A stretch of 64,000 nt of DNA. Source: an uncultured Lachnospiraceae bacterium (GTDB lineage Bacteria; Bacillota; Clostridia; Lachnospirales; Lachnospiraceae). The position numbers and the translations under genes were made by a program. Positions 26,227 through 34,488 of the stretch are shown in pieces (position 1 is the stretch's first letter; each line of letters begins with the position of its first letter). The stretch covers positions 22,136-86,135 of the forward strand of contig CAJTVD010000003.1 of the NCBI GenBank assembly GCA_910579495.1, read 5' to 3'. The notes below the pieces were generated by a model, which saw nothing but the letters and a program-made list of their open reading frames with translations, did no database searches and was not told the origin of the DNA.

Positions 26227-27167
26227 CAGTCATGCCTCCCTATGGGCGCTTGACAGAAAGGTATCAGCAACAGATGAATTTTTCATGGAAAAAAAGCATG
26301 TTATCCTCCCTTTTCCTGTCACTTTCCGTTTTATTGCCAGGCTGTGGGGAGTTCATGGAATTACAGGTAGGAAACAGTATCAGTGAACAGCCCTCCTTCC
26401 CTGCCGCTGGCGGCGTTGGGCAATACGAAATAACAGCCAATGACCGCGATACTTCCGAAGATAATGCATTGATAATTGATTTCAACTGCCTGGATGAGGG
26501 CACAGGGACATCTTACACCTACGACGGGGAAACCCTTCTGATTTCAAAAGCAGGGACTTATGTGTTAAAGGGAAGTCTTTCTTCCAGCCAACTCCGTATT
26601 GATGTTTTTGAGGATGAAATTGTCCACTTGGTTTTGGATAACGCTGAAATAGCTCCTGCCAACGGCGCAGCTATTTATGTGGAAAATGCGGGGAAGGTAA
26701 TCCTTACTTCAAAGGAAGGAACTGAGAATATTTTAAGTGATGGCTTCCCCTCCCGGAAAGCAGAGAAGGCTTGTATATTTAGTAACTCAGACCTGACGGT
26801 CAACGGCAGCGGTGTCTTGTGTGTCTATGGCTATCATTTTGATGGGGTGCGCTCAAAAGACCAGGTCAAAATCATTGATACTGTTCTTTACGCCAAAGCC
26901 AAAGGCGACGGCATCCGCGGAAATGACGGGGTTATCATCACAGACAGTTTCACGGAAATTGAATGTGAGGGGACCGGCCTATATTCAGACAGCCAAAAGG
27001 ATATCGTGGCGGTGCAGGGAGGAAGCTGTAAGATAATCGCAGGCAAAAATGCAGTTTCTGCCAGCCAGTATGTTTCTGTGAAAGACTGCCAAACTGACTT
27101 TTACTCCATTTGGGAACCAGTGGCATGCAGCGGCATACAAGAGCTGGATGAGGATGTGTTAAAATGA
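26223..27167 (+). CDS. lipoprotein with carbohydrate-binding-like beta domain (DUF4353)
   Basis: The 314-residue product has a signal peptide and lipobox (SVLLPGC), so it should be anchored outside the membrane. The rest is a beta-helix-like repeat of the DUF4353/carbohydrate-binding type: LLISKAGTYVLKGSL, IVHLVLDNAEIAP, IYVENAGKVILTSKEG, CIFSNSDLTVNGSG and IKAKGDG-like turns. It starts with ATG overlapping the upstream stop (ATGA); an internal ATG at 26274 just before the signal peptide is an alternative. Such lipoproteins often accompany CotH kinases in Clostridia, and may be a substrate or binding partner. That last point is inference. Confidence 0.8.
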   Translation: MTVMPPYGRLTERYQQQMNFSWKKSMLSSLFLSLSVLLPGCGEFMELQVGNSISEQPSFPAAGGVGQYEITANDRDTSEDNALIIDFNCLDEGTGTSYTYDGETLLISKAGTYVLKGSLSSSQLRIDVFEDEIVHLVLDNAEIAPANGAAIYVENAGKVILTSKEGTENILSDGFPSRKAEKACIFSNSDLTVNGSGVLCVYGYHFDGVRSKDQVKIIDTVLYAKAKGDGIRGNDGVIITDSFTEIECEGTGLYSDSQKDIVAVQGGSCKIIAGKNAVSASQYVSVKDCQTDFYSIWEPVACSGIQELDEDVLK

Positions 27168-27880
27168 GCCAGGAATTTTCGAATAAGTACAGGCATGAAT
27201 ACAAATATCTGATTAATGGGATGGAAAACGCCCTTTTAAAAACACGGATCCGCCCGTTGCTAAAACCGGACGCCCATGCCAAAGAAAATGGATGCTACCT
27301 GGTCAGAAGCCTTTACTTTGATACCCCCTCCGACGGCTGCTATTACGAAAACGAAAGCGGAATCGGAGAGCGGGAAAAATACCGGATCCGGATTTATAAC
27401 GGGAATACAGGCCGCATTACTCTTGAAAAGAAAAGTAAGAGCCGACAGATGACCCTTAAACAGGCATGTTCCATAGATAAAGATATATGCCAACGCCTGG
27501 CACAGGGGCAGGCTGTGGCAATCACCCCCCATATGACGCCAAGCCAAAAAACGCTTCTGGGGGAAATGCAGAAAAAGTCCTTGCGGCCTGTGGTAATCGT
27601 GGAATATGTGCGTTATCCCTTTGTAGAGCCTAACGGCAATGTCAGGGTCACCTTTGACGAGCATATAACCTCTTCCAATGACCTGTCCGGTTTTCTGGGA
27701 GAACAGCCCCTCCGGCGGCCTGTGCTGGAAACAGGAATGTCGGTGCTTGAAGTGAAATGGGATAGCTTTTTGCCAGGCTATGTCAAAAACCATATACAGT
27801 TAGACTCTCTCCATTGGTGCAGCTTTTCCAAATATTACTTATGCAGAAAATTGAATGTTTACGGAGGAATCAGAATATGA
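27164..27880 (+). CDS. VTC-domain polyphosphate polymerase-like protein
   Basis: The 238-residue protein is a single VTC tunnel domain: HEYKY (11-15), SLYFDTP (49-55), REKYRIRIY (70-78), LEKK (87-90), VEYVR (146-150), RVTFDEH (161-167) and LEVKWD (195-200). These are the basic and acidic residues that line the yeast Vtc4 tunnel and bind nucleotide, polyphosphate and metal. In bacteria the stand-alone domain is assumed to make or bind polyphosphate; this is not shown here. ATGA overlaps with both neighbours argue for equimolar translation with the lipoprotein and the DUF4956 protein. A GAGGA site precedes ATG. Confidence 0.9.
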   Translation: MSQEFSNKYRHEYKYLINGMENALLKTRIRPLLKPDAHAKENGCYLVRSLYFDTPSDGCYYENESGIGEREKYRIRIYNGNTGRITLEKKSKSRQMTLKQACSIDKDICQRLAQGQAVAITPHMTPSQKTLLGEMQKKSLRPVVIVEYVRYPFVEPNGNVRVTFDEHITSSNDLSGFLGEQPLRRPVLETGMSVLEVKWDSFLPGYVKNHIQLDSLHWCSFSKYYLCRKLNVYGGIRI

Positions 27881-28551
27881 ATTTTGGAGATATTTTAAAA
27901 AAATCTTTTTTGGAGGGTTATGCATCCGCCAGCCTTTCAGTAAGGTCGATTGTCACATGTATGGTGGTTACCCTATTGCTATCTGCTTATATTTTTATTC
28001 TCTACCGGGCAATCAACCGCCAGTCTTTTTATAATAAAAATTTTAATATTTCCCTCCCAGCCTTGGCAATCATTACAGCATCCATCATCCTCACCATCCA
28101 GTCAAGCATTATCATTTCCCTGGGCATGGTAGGCGCCCTATCCATTGTGCGTTTCAGGACCGCAATCAAGGATCCCATGGATCTGGTCTTTTTGTTTTGG
28201 TCGATTAGTGTGGGGATTATCTGTGGCGCTGGCTTTGCCATTATTGCAGTAATTGCCTCCCTGATCCTTACCTGTGGAATTTTGCTGGCAGACTGGCTCC
28301 CTATTGCAAAAGCGCCACAAATTCTGCTGGTGAATGCAGACAGCTTTGAAAATGAAGAAGATATTATGGATATCGTGCAAAAGTACTGCTCCCTTCACAA
28401 GGTACAAGCCAGGAACCTGACCAAGGACCATCTGGATATGGCTGTGGAAGTCCGGGTAAAAGATGAAGCAGCGCTGGTAATGGAGCTAATGAAGCTGAAA
28501 GCCGTTGTTTCAGCTTCACTGATTGCCCATGACGGGGAAGTCACCTTTTAG
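27877..28551 (+). CDS. DUF4956 integral membrane protein
   Basis: The 224-residue protein has about four transmembrane segments (roughly 25-45, 58-84, 103-120, 121-138) and a soluble C-terminal domain of about 85 residues. The central SIVRFRTAIKDPMDLVF (89-105) is the DUF4956 hallmark. ATG 27877 is right: GGAGG lies nine bases before and the family is about 220 long; the longer frame from 27814 is out. The gene overlaps the VTC stop (ATGA) and its own last 4 bases overlap the end of the opposing gene. DUF4956 always travels with VTC domains in my knowledge of the family; a membrane channel or anchor for polyphosphate is a guess. Confidence 0.88.
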   Translation: MNFGDILKKSFLEGYASASLSVRSIVTCMVVTLLLSAYIFILYRAINRQSFYNKNFNISLPALAIITASIILTIQSSIIISLGMVGALSIVRFRTAIKDPMDLVFLFWSISVGIICGAGFAIIAVIASLILTCGILLADWLPIAKAPQILLVNADSFENEEDIMDIVQKYCSLHKVQARNLTKDHLDMAVEVRVKDEAALVMELMKLKAVVSASLIAHDGEVTF

Positions 28552-29942
28552 GGAAGGGGTTTTACTTTGTAAACCTCAAAATGAATATATCCTAACTGAT
28601 AATGCCCATAGTTTTCTGCCCTTAGCCCCGCCTGTGCAATCTCTTGTGGGTCCATGTATTCGCCGCTGTCAAAAAACCAGAATTCATTCATTTTTTCTTC
28701 GTTCACAAGCTTCTCGGGTTGGAAATCACCTGTGTAGTAAATATCCGACTGGGGGATATAATAATAAGTGCAGTTATAGAGATAATCGTCCCCGCTCACA
28801 AGTACAATTTTGTCATTTTCCATAATGTTTTCCCTGGCAAATTGAAGCATATCCACTGTATGGTCTTTTGCCAGCGTTTCCACACAGGACTGATATTGGA
28901 TACCGCTGGCCAGGGCAAAGGCAAAGCACAGGGCAAGGACGAGATATTTATTTATATATTTTACCACAGGGCAAATGCCAAGGAACAGCAAGCACACAGG
29001 CATGATCAGATACCGGCTCAGCATAATCGGCTTAACCAGCTCTCCAAATACAATGCCAAAAGCCGTAATCCCCCAGATCGCGCTGCAACAGATCACGGAC
29101 CAATAATATTCCGCTTTTCTGGTGCGCAGAAAGACAATTACAGACATCAGGGTAAAAACTGCCATTACCAGAAGATATAGGATCTCCGTGCCATTGATCC
29201 CAGTGTAAAAAAGTTCCTTTAACGGTGCCAGGCGGGAACCAGGATCCGGTATCCAGTTTCCACTTGATTCCCGAATCTGGAAAATAGCAATAACCAGGAA
29301 GGGCAAGTAAACTGCCACAGTAACCAGGCCACAGATCAGCCAGCTTTTCATTTCCTCCTTTTTATGGCAGAAAGCATACCAGGCAAAGAGCCCCAAATAA
29401 AGGAATACCAGGGAAAGAACCACGTAATAATGGGTACATGCGCCCATAAGGCTAAAAAGCGTAAAGAAAATCCAATTTTTCCGGGTGGCGGAAACAAGCA
29501 GTTTATAACAGTATGCCCCCGCAAGAAGGGTAAACGCGCTTGCCCAGACATACATGCGGATTTCTGTTGATTTTTGCAGCATAAAGGGATTAAAACAAAT
29601 GATGGCTAGGTAAAAAACCGCCGCCTTCCTTCCATAATATTTTTTTACAAAAAAAATACCAACCAGACACAGAATCACCATTGCCGCCAGGGAAAACAGG
29701 CGCGCCATGAAAATATTCTGCCCTGTAAGGATTGCAAAAGGACGGACCATATAGTAGTAGAGGAAGGGAGATGTGTCATGAAGCACCTCATAAAAAAATT
29801 CGTGCCAATCGGCGCGGCACCAATTCATAGTGTAAAACTCATCGAAATTAATTGTATAGCGTGAACACGCAGTAACAGACATGGCCATAAAAACAATTAT
29901 TATAACAATTTCCCAGGGAAATTCTATCAGTTTCTTTTTCAT
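28548..29942 (-). CDS. GT-C membrane glycosyltransferase (GT39-like)
   Basis: The 464-residue membrane protein has about ten helices. Its first outer loop has INFDEFYTMNW and the second HDTSPFLYYYMV, the D-E and HD-x-x-P-F motifs of PMT/ArnT-type enzymes using lipid-linked sugars. ATG at 29942 has GGAGG six bases upstream and a dedicated promoter. The end overlaps the DUF4956 gene by four bases, tail to tail, with no terminator between them, so the two transcripts should be antisense to each other. It is not in a longer operon. The sugar is unknown. Confidence 0.82.
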   Translation of the reverse strand: MKKKLIEFPWEIVIIIVFMAMSVTACSRYTINFDEFYTMNWCRADWHEFFYEVLHDTSPFLYYYMVRPFAILTGQNIFMARLFSLAAMVILCLVGIFFVKKYYGRKAAVFYLAIICFNPFMLQKSTEIRMYVWASAFTLLAGAYCYKLLVSATRKNWIFFTLFSLMGACTHYYVVLSLVFLYLGLFAWYAFCHKKEEMKSWLICGLVTVAVYLPFLVIAIFQIRESSGNWIPDPGSRLAPLKELFYTGINGTEILYLLVMAVFTLMSVIVFLRTRKAEYYWSVICCSAIWGITAFGIVFGELVKPIMLSRYLIMPVCLLFLGICPVVKYINKYLVLALCFAFALASGIQYQSCVETLAKDHTVDMLQFARENIMENDKIVLVSGDDYLYNCTYYYIPQSDIYYTGDFQPEKLVNEEKMNEFWFFDSGEYMDPQEIAQAGLRAENYGHYQLGYIHFEVYKVKPLP

Positions 29943-29964
29943 AAAGAACCTCCTTTTTCCGTTT

Positions 29965-29994
29965 ATTATAGCAGGTACTGGCCGGATTTTACAA
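29965..29994 (-). promoter_or_regulatory. promoter of the 28548-29942 membrane glycosyltransferase
   Basis: On the minus strand TTGTAA (29989-29994) and TATAAT (29965-29970) are 18 bases apart. The leader to ATG is short and holds GGAGG. The rest of the 302-base gap to 30244 holds only the structured leader of the next gene and no convincing plus promoter (a weak CTGGTT-17-TATGCT at about 30.1 kb). Confidence 0.65.
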
Positions 29995-30176
29995 TATAAC
30001 AGGACATATATTTTCCTGAAATGGAATAAACTATATATAAGTTATTAAGAATTGTTTAAGAATCATGGAAAAAATCTTAGAAAGAACCAGGGTAACTGGT
30101 TTTTCCTCCAAAATGTGATATGCTAGATATCAAGAAAGAATTATTTTTCGAAAAGAACGTAAAACAGGTTTGTGTT

Positions 30177-30227
30177 TGCGCCGCACATGCCTGGCAGGCA
30201 TTCATGCCTGTGCGTAAAAGCAGCGCA
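30177..30227 (+). promoter_or_regulatory. structured 5' leader with competing hairpin arms
   Basis: An outer stem TGCGC/GCGCA (30177-30181 with 30223-30227) encloses CGCAC/GTGCG (30182-30186 with 30210-30214). Inside are three arms ATGCCT, AGGCAT, ATGCCT (30187-30192, 30196-30201, 30204-30209), where the middle arm can pair with either side. It sits directly before the SGNH ribosome site. It matches no riboswitch I know. Confidence 0.4.
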
Positions 30228-30244
30228 GAAATGAGGTGTAATTT

Positions 30245-31330
30245 ATGAAAAAATCAAGTAGAGGACAAAGGATATTTACCATTACAGTTGTGCTAATCGG
30301 CCTGCTGACAACCGGCTGCAGCAGGGGATATGCAAAAGAAAAAACACAGGATGATATGAGGGCTGAAAATATAATAATTACGGAAACCGGCGAGGTAATG
30401 GAAAAACCTACGCCCCAGGCAGCAGCTACGGAGGAACCCACGCCAACTCCAGAACAGGGCAACGCCGTCCAGGAACCCGCCATTTCAGGATCCCAAAACG
30501 GGCAGCAGGCTCAGGCAGCAGCCACACCGGCAGTGGATGTAGACATTCCGGTACAGGAGCAGGTAATCACAGAGGAAGACCAGACTGAACCCCAGGGATA
30601 TAACCTACAGCTTGTATTTTTAGGTGACAGTATTTTTGACAATAACCGGGATGGCACGGGCGTTCCCTATCTGACTGCGAAACAGTGTGAAGCTGATGTG
30701 TATAACCTTGCTATAGGGGGCACAAGCGCAAGCATAGAAGAAGGGGAGGTATCCGATATTGAAAAATGGACGTCCCGCGGGCTGTGTGGCGTAGCAAACG
30801 CTATGGGAAAAAGAATTCCCACAGATATTTTTCAGGGAACCAGGACAGGAGAACTGCTGGATAATCCACACATTGACTTTTCCCAGACAGACTATTTTAT
30901 TGTAGAATATGGAACCAATGACTTCTTCCGGGGCGTCAGGCAAAGCGACAGTGATGCCTACAATCTGCATACCTATGGAGGGGCTTTACGTTATTCAGTG
31001 AGCAGGCTGCGGGAAGTTGCACCGGACGCTACCATTATCTTTTGTTCGCCTATGTATGCACAGTTCTACAAGGATGGCTATCTGGTGGGTGACGGCAATA
31101 CCACTAACAATGGACAGGGAACTCTGTTTGATTACGCAGGAACCTGTAATTATGTTGCTAACGAACAGGGTGCCCTGTTCTTTAACGCTTACCTTGATTT
31201 GGGTATCACTGGCTATACTGCTGAAGAATATCTGGAAGATGGGGTGCATTTGACGGATGCTGGAAGGCAGTTGTATGCAGACGCACTGGCGAAAATTATA
31301 TTGAATTATGAAGAGACGAAAAATAATTAA
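30245..31330 (+). CDS. SGNH/GDSL-hydrolase lipoprotein
   Basis: The 361-residue protein has a basic N-terminus, hydrophobic core and lipobox LTTGC (Cys25), then about 90 low-complexity residues rich in Glu, Gln, Pro and Ala (a surface stalk). The SGNH catalytic domain follows: nucleophile Ser129 in FLGDSIFD, the block III motif EYGTNDFF, and Asp332/His335 in DGVHLTDAGR. The role is probably removal or transfer of O-acyl groups on a surface glycan. ATG 30245 has GAGGTG six bases upstream. It is transcribed alone and ends at a terminator; its neighbours are on the opposite strand. Confidence 0.87.
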   Translation: MKKSSRGQRIFTITVVLIGLLTTGCSRGYAKEKTQDDMRAENIIITETGEVMEKPTPQAAATEEPTPTPEQGNAVQEPAISGSQNGQQAQAAATPAVDVDIPVQEQVITEEDQTEPQGYNLQLVFLGDSIFDNNRDGTGVPYLTAKQCEADVYNLAIGGTSASIEEGEVSDIEKWTSRGLCGVANAMGKRIPTDIFQGTRTGELLDNPHIDFSQTDYFIVEYGTNDFFRGVRQSDSDAYNLHTYGGALRYSVSRLREVAPDATIIFCSPMYAQFYKDGYLVGDGNTTNNGQGTLFDYAGTCNYVANEQGALFFNAYLDLGITGYTAEEYLEDGVHLTDAGRQLYADALAKIILNYEETKNN

Positions 31331-31335
31331 AGTTA

Positions 31336-31365
31336 CAGCGCATCTTCCCGCAGGAAGATGCGCTG
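31336..31365. terminator. perfect 13-bp hairpin between converging genes
   Basis: CAGCGCATCTTCC (31336-31348) pairs with GGAAGATGCGCTG (31353-31365) around loop CGCA. It lies after the SGNH gene and before the end of the minus gene at 31393. The T-run is poor on the plus strand and weak on the minus strand, so it may be inefficient. Confidence 0.7.
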
Positions 31366-31392
31366 TTGGCTACTAATAAAACTCTACACCAA

Positions 31393-33498
31393 TTAAACAG
31401 TGCCTTTGTATTTATCATAATAATAATTATCAAAGTTTTTATCAATTTCTATATAATAGATATCCCAATACCAGGTTTCGTCAATATCTAAATTCCAATG
31501 TTCTTTTACCGAAATGGCTTTTCTTTCAAACCCCCACCATCCCATATACTCTTCCGCACTGACCATACCATTTTTTTTCTTATTCCTGACCGAGATTACA
31601 CATTCTTCTTGTCCTGATGCATTGACAATTACGGCACCTATGGAATGATTGTTCGCCCAGCTTGAATAATCCGACACATGACAGCCTGTATTCCATCCAA
31701 TTTGCGCATAAACTTCTTCAATACCATGGCCAAATGCAAAGGTGTCTTTGGGTACATTTTCCTCAATATCCCTAAGCACCTCATTAAATGGTCCACTATC
31801 ATAATATCCCTCCGCTATTCTTCCACCAAAGCGGAATCTTGCCTGCCATAGTGTAAAAACTGATAAAATTGATAATATAGAAATAAATAAAAACTGATGT
31901 GGCCTTTTCATCCAAGCATACTCCCAACCGGATCTTTCATCTGACCAAATAGCCATTATCAGTATCGCTTCAAATTGTGCAATTGCAAGATAGTCAAAGC
32001 AAGGCCTGTTAAAAAAATAATATAACTGCCCAAGAGCCAGAATGGAAGCCAGTCCAATTACATAGTCATTCGCCCGTGCCCTATTGTACAAAGCCCGAAC
32101 CACTACAAGCACAATAGCAATTCCAAAAAGCAAAAATACTAAGTACCATGGGCTTATTTCATAAATTAAAGGCTGCATTAAGCCAGAGGCAAAAGTATTA
32201 TTCATTTTCACCCACAATTCCATAAGCTTAGCACCAAATAAACTTCCGGTTTCCTCCGCAGCATGCGCCTCTATAAGACCAGGCATATCCCATCCTGCGT
32301 CCAGCGGAAACATCAAAAACCGAAAACCATGCCACTTCTCTCCAAGGGGCATATTATATAAATTAAACAGGCAGACCATACCTCCGAGTGTTAAAATACT
32401 GTACATCATATTCCTAAAAACACTTTTCATCAGGTTGACCCGAGTATCATCTACTTTATTTACTATTTCAAAAATAATACTGGCTATAATCCATGTTCCA
32501 AGACAAATTATTCCAGTTTCCGCATTCCAAAGAATGGCCAGCCCTGCCAAGGTATATCCTGTAAGCTTCATCCATTTCTCACGTTTATGAAAATACCTGG
32601 CAATTACATATAATAAAAAACTGGCAGATAATATTCTATGTGGAAACATCTGCCAATGGTTTTTAGGATAATAAAGATACATCATAGGTATTGCCCAAGT
32701 CCCAATAATACTTATAAAATGGTTCTTCACACACAGATCAAGCGCAAGCGCCACCATAAATATACTCATCGCCCCCACAATGGCAATTACAATATTGAAT
32801 GCTGTATAATCTCCTCCAAGCATTTTAACCGGGTATTTCAAAAAAATAGCATAGTGCCCATAAACACTCTGGTTATTATAATCAAATGGCGCACCTATGA
32901 CTGCCTGGTAAACAGACGCATAATATGCGTTTCCATGCAGAAAGTCCCCTGCAAATAAATTGGAACAATACATGGAAGCTCCGCCAATTGCAGATGCCAG
33001 CAGGTATAGTGGGAACCTGGCAACTTCAAATATTTTTTTCCCCTTTTCATTCCATAAGCTCACTCCTATGGCAATAATTCCAATAAGGAACATTAGAAAA
33101 AATATCTGCCAGTTTGGCTTTTTGTGCCAGGGAAACCACTCGCCGCTCATGTAGGGATATACATTCATTGAATTCAGGTAACATTTTATCAAATACCAGA
33201 CGTTAAGCAAAATGCCCCCCAAATACAAGACATATGCCCAACAGGTGATATGCAAATTCCACTTATGTTTACCACTGAAGAAAAAAACTTTGCAAACCAA
33301 AACCGACGTTAACAGGGTAATCATAAAAACCAGTGCAGTCATTATATAAATTCGGAGGTTATTCATTTCCCCTGTCAAACTATCGGTGCGTACCTGCATA
33401 ACCAACACCGAAAAGGTTGGAACCAGTGTAACCAGAAAAGCGATTAACAAACTTGTCCCATACTGTGATACTGGTATCTTTTTATTCCATTCTTCCAT
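31393..33498 (-). CDS. large polytopic membrane protein, probable GT-C glycosyltransferase
   Basis: The 701-residue protein has about 14 hydrophobic segments and no catalytic motif I can name. The loop GNAYYASVYQAVIG followed by YNNQSVYGHYAIFL between early helices is like lipid-sugar dependent transferases. The last 130 residues are soluble and contain a DxxGHGxEEVYAQ-type segment. It overlaps the upstream GtrB-like gene by 17 bases and closes the long region D operon. Pairing of a GtrB-like donor synthase with a GtrC-type membrane transferase is a known three-component glycosylation arrangement, which is the basis for the role. Confidence 0.62.
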   Translation of the reverse strand: MEEWNKKIPVSQYGTSLLIAFLVTLVPTFSVLVMQVRTDSLTGEMNNLRIYIMTALVFMITLLTSVLVCKVFFFSGKHKWNLHITCWAYVLYLGGILLNVWYLIKCYLNSMNVYPYMSGEWFPWHKKPNWQIFFLMFLIGIIAIGVSLWNEKGKKIFEVARFPLYLLASAIGGASMYCSNLFAGDFLHGNAYYASVYQAVIGAPFDYNNQSVYGHYAIFLKYPVKMLGGDYTAFNIVIAIVGAMSIFMVALALDLCVKNHFISIIGTWAIPMMYLYYPKNHWQMFPHRILSASFLLYVIARYFHKREKWMKLTGYTLAGLAILWNAETGIICLGTWIIASIIFEIVNKVDDTRVNLMKSVFRNMMYSILTLGGMVCLFNLYNMPLGEKWHGFRFLMFPLDAGWDMPGLIEAHAAEETGSLFGAKLMELWVKMNNTFASGLMQPLIYEISPWYLVFLLFGIAIVLVVVRALYNRARANDYVIGLASILALGQLYYFFNRPCFDYLAIAQFEAILIMAIWSDERSGWEYAWMKRPHQFLFISILSILSVFTLWQARFRFGGRIAEGYYDSGPFNEVLRDIEENVPKDTFAFGHGIEEVYAQIGWNTGCHVSDYSSWANNHSIGAVIVNASGQEECVISVRNKKKNGMVSAEEYMGWWGFERKAISVKEHWNLDIDETWYWDIYYIEIDKNFDNYYYDKYKGTV

Positions 33499-34480
33499 CT
33501 TCCCTATTGCCTCTTCCTTTCAGCTCCATGCTTTGACAATCCTCAAAATTTATTCGTTTCTCTTCAACGGCTACCGGCCTGTGTATCACTCTGGTATTAA
33601 TGTTTAAAATATACTCTCCTACTAACCCAATAAAAAAAAGTTGCAAAGACCCCAGGACATAAATACCTAATATCATTGGCGCATTTCCTGCCTGCACGTC
33701 ATACCAGTGAAGCAGTTTGTTGATTAAATAAATAAGTGCCACCAAAAGGCTGACGCCTGATGATATAAAGCCAAGCATAGTGGCCAGGCGCAGCCCAACT
33801 TTCGTATAAGATGTGATGCTCAGCATAGCAGCATCATAAAGGCTATAGAAGTTATTATGTGTCTTACCAGCCCTCCTTTTAGGCTGTTCATATTCAATTT
33901 CCTTTAAATTAAAACCAGAACTATACTCTGCCACAATTCCCCTTACAAAAGGAATCGGGTCGTCCAGTTCCCTCAATATAGAAATAAAAGTTTTATCATA
34001 CAAACCAAATCCAGTAAAATGTTCAATCATTTTCACATCTGACATGTTCCTGATCAACTTATAGTAACATGTCCTGAGCAAATAAATCACTGCATTTTCC
34101 CTGCTGCTTGTCTTAATCCCGCTTACAATCTTATGCCCCTTTTCCCATTCCTCCAAAAACCTTGGGATCAATTCCGGGGGATCCTGAAAATCACAGCACA
34201 TCGTAATGGTACAATCCCCAGTAGTCTGGCACATGCCATAAAAGGGAGAATTGAATTGCCCAAAGTTGGTCACATTGAAAATCGCTTTAATCTTCTTATT
34301 ATTGCCACAGAGCAATTCTAATTTTTCCCGGGTTCCGTCATTAGAACAATTATCAATAAATACCAGCTCATAGTCATAATCCGGTATCTCTCTTTCAAAA
34401 ATATTAACTACTGCCATGCTAATGGGTTCCACATTTTCCACTTCATTATAACAGGGAATCAATACACTAATCTTCTTCAT
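33482..34480 (-). CDS. GtrB/DPM1-like polyprenyl-phosphate glycosyltransferase
   Basis: The 332-residue protein starts MKKISVLIPCYNEVENVEP; FIDNCSNDGTRE and CDFQDPPELIPRF are the nucleotide and metal motifs of the GtrB/ArnC/DPM1 group of GT2. Two transmembrane helices near residues 235-300 anchor the C-terminus. It transfers a sugar from a nucleotide donor to undecaprenyl phosphate, making the donor for GT-C enzymes. It is flanked by two large membrane proteins (31393, 34489). A close paralogue lies at 47344. Confidence 0.9.
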   Translation of the reverse strand: MKKISVLIPCYNEVENVEPISMAVVNIFEREIPDYDYELVFIDNCSNDGTREKLELLCGNNKKIKAIFNVTNFGQFNSPFYGMCQTTGDCTITMCCDFQDPPELIPRFLEEWEKGHKIVSGIKTSSRENAVIYLLRTCYYKLIRNMSDVKMIEHFTGFGLYDKTFISILRELDDPIPFVRGIVAEYSSGFNLKEIEYEQPKRRAGKTHNNFYSLYDAAMLSITSYTKVGLRLATMLGFISSGVSLLVALIYLINKLLHWYDVQAGNAPMILGIYVLGSLQLFFIGLVGEYILNINTRVIHRPVAVEEKRINFEDCQSMELKGRGNREDGRME

Positions 34481-34488
34481 TCTCTCTC

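Noticed and set aside
30000..30244. Known riboswitch in the SGNH leader
   Set aside because: No match to the c-di-GMP, cobalamin, glycine or other aptamer consensus I know; only hairpins are seen.
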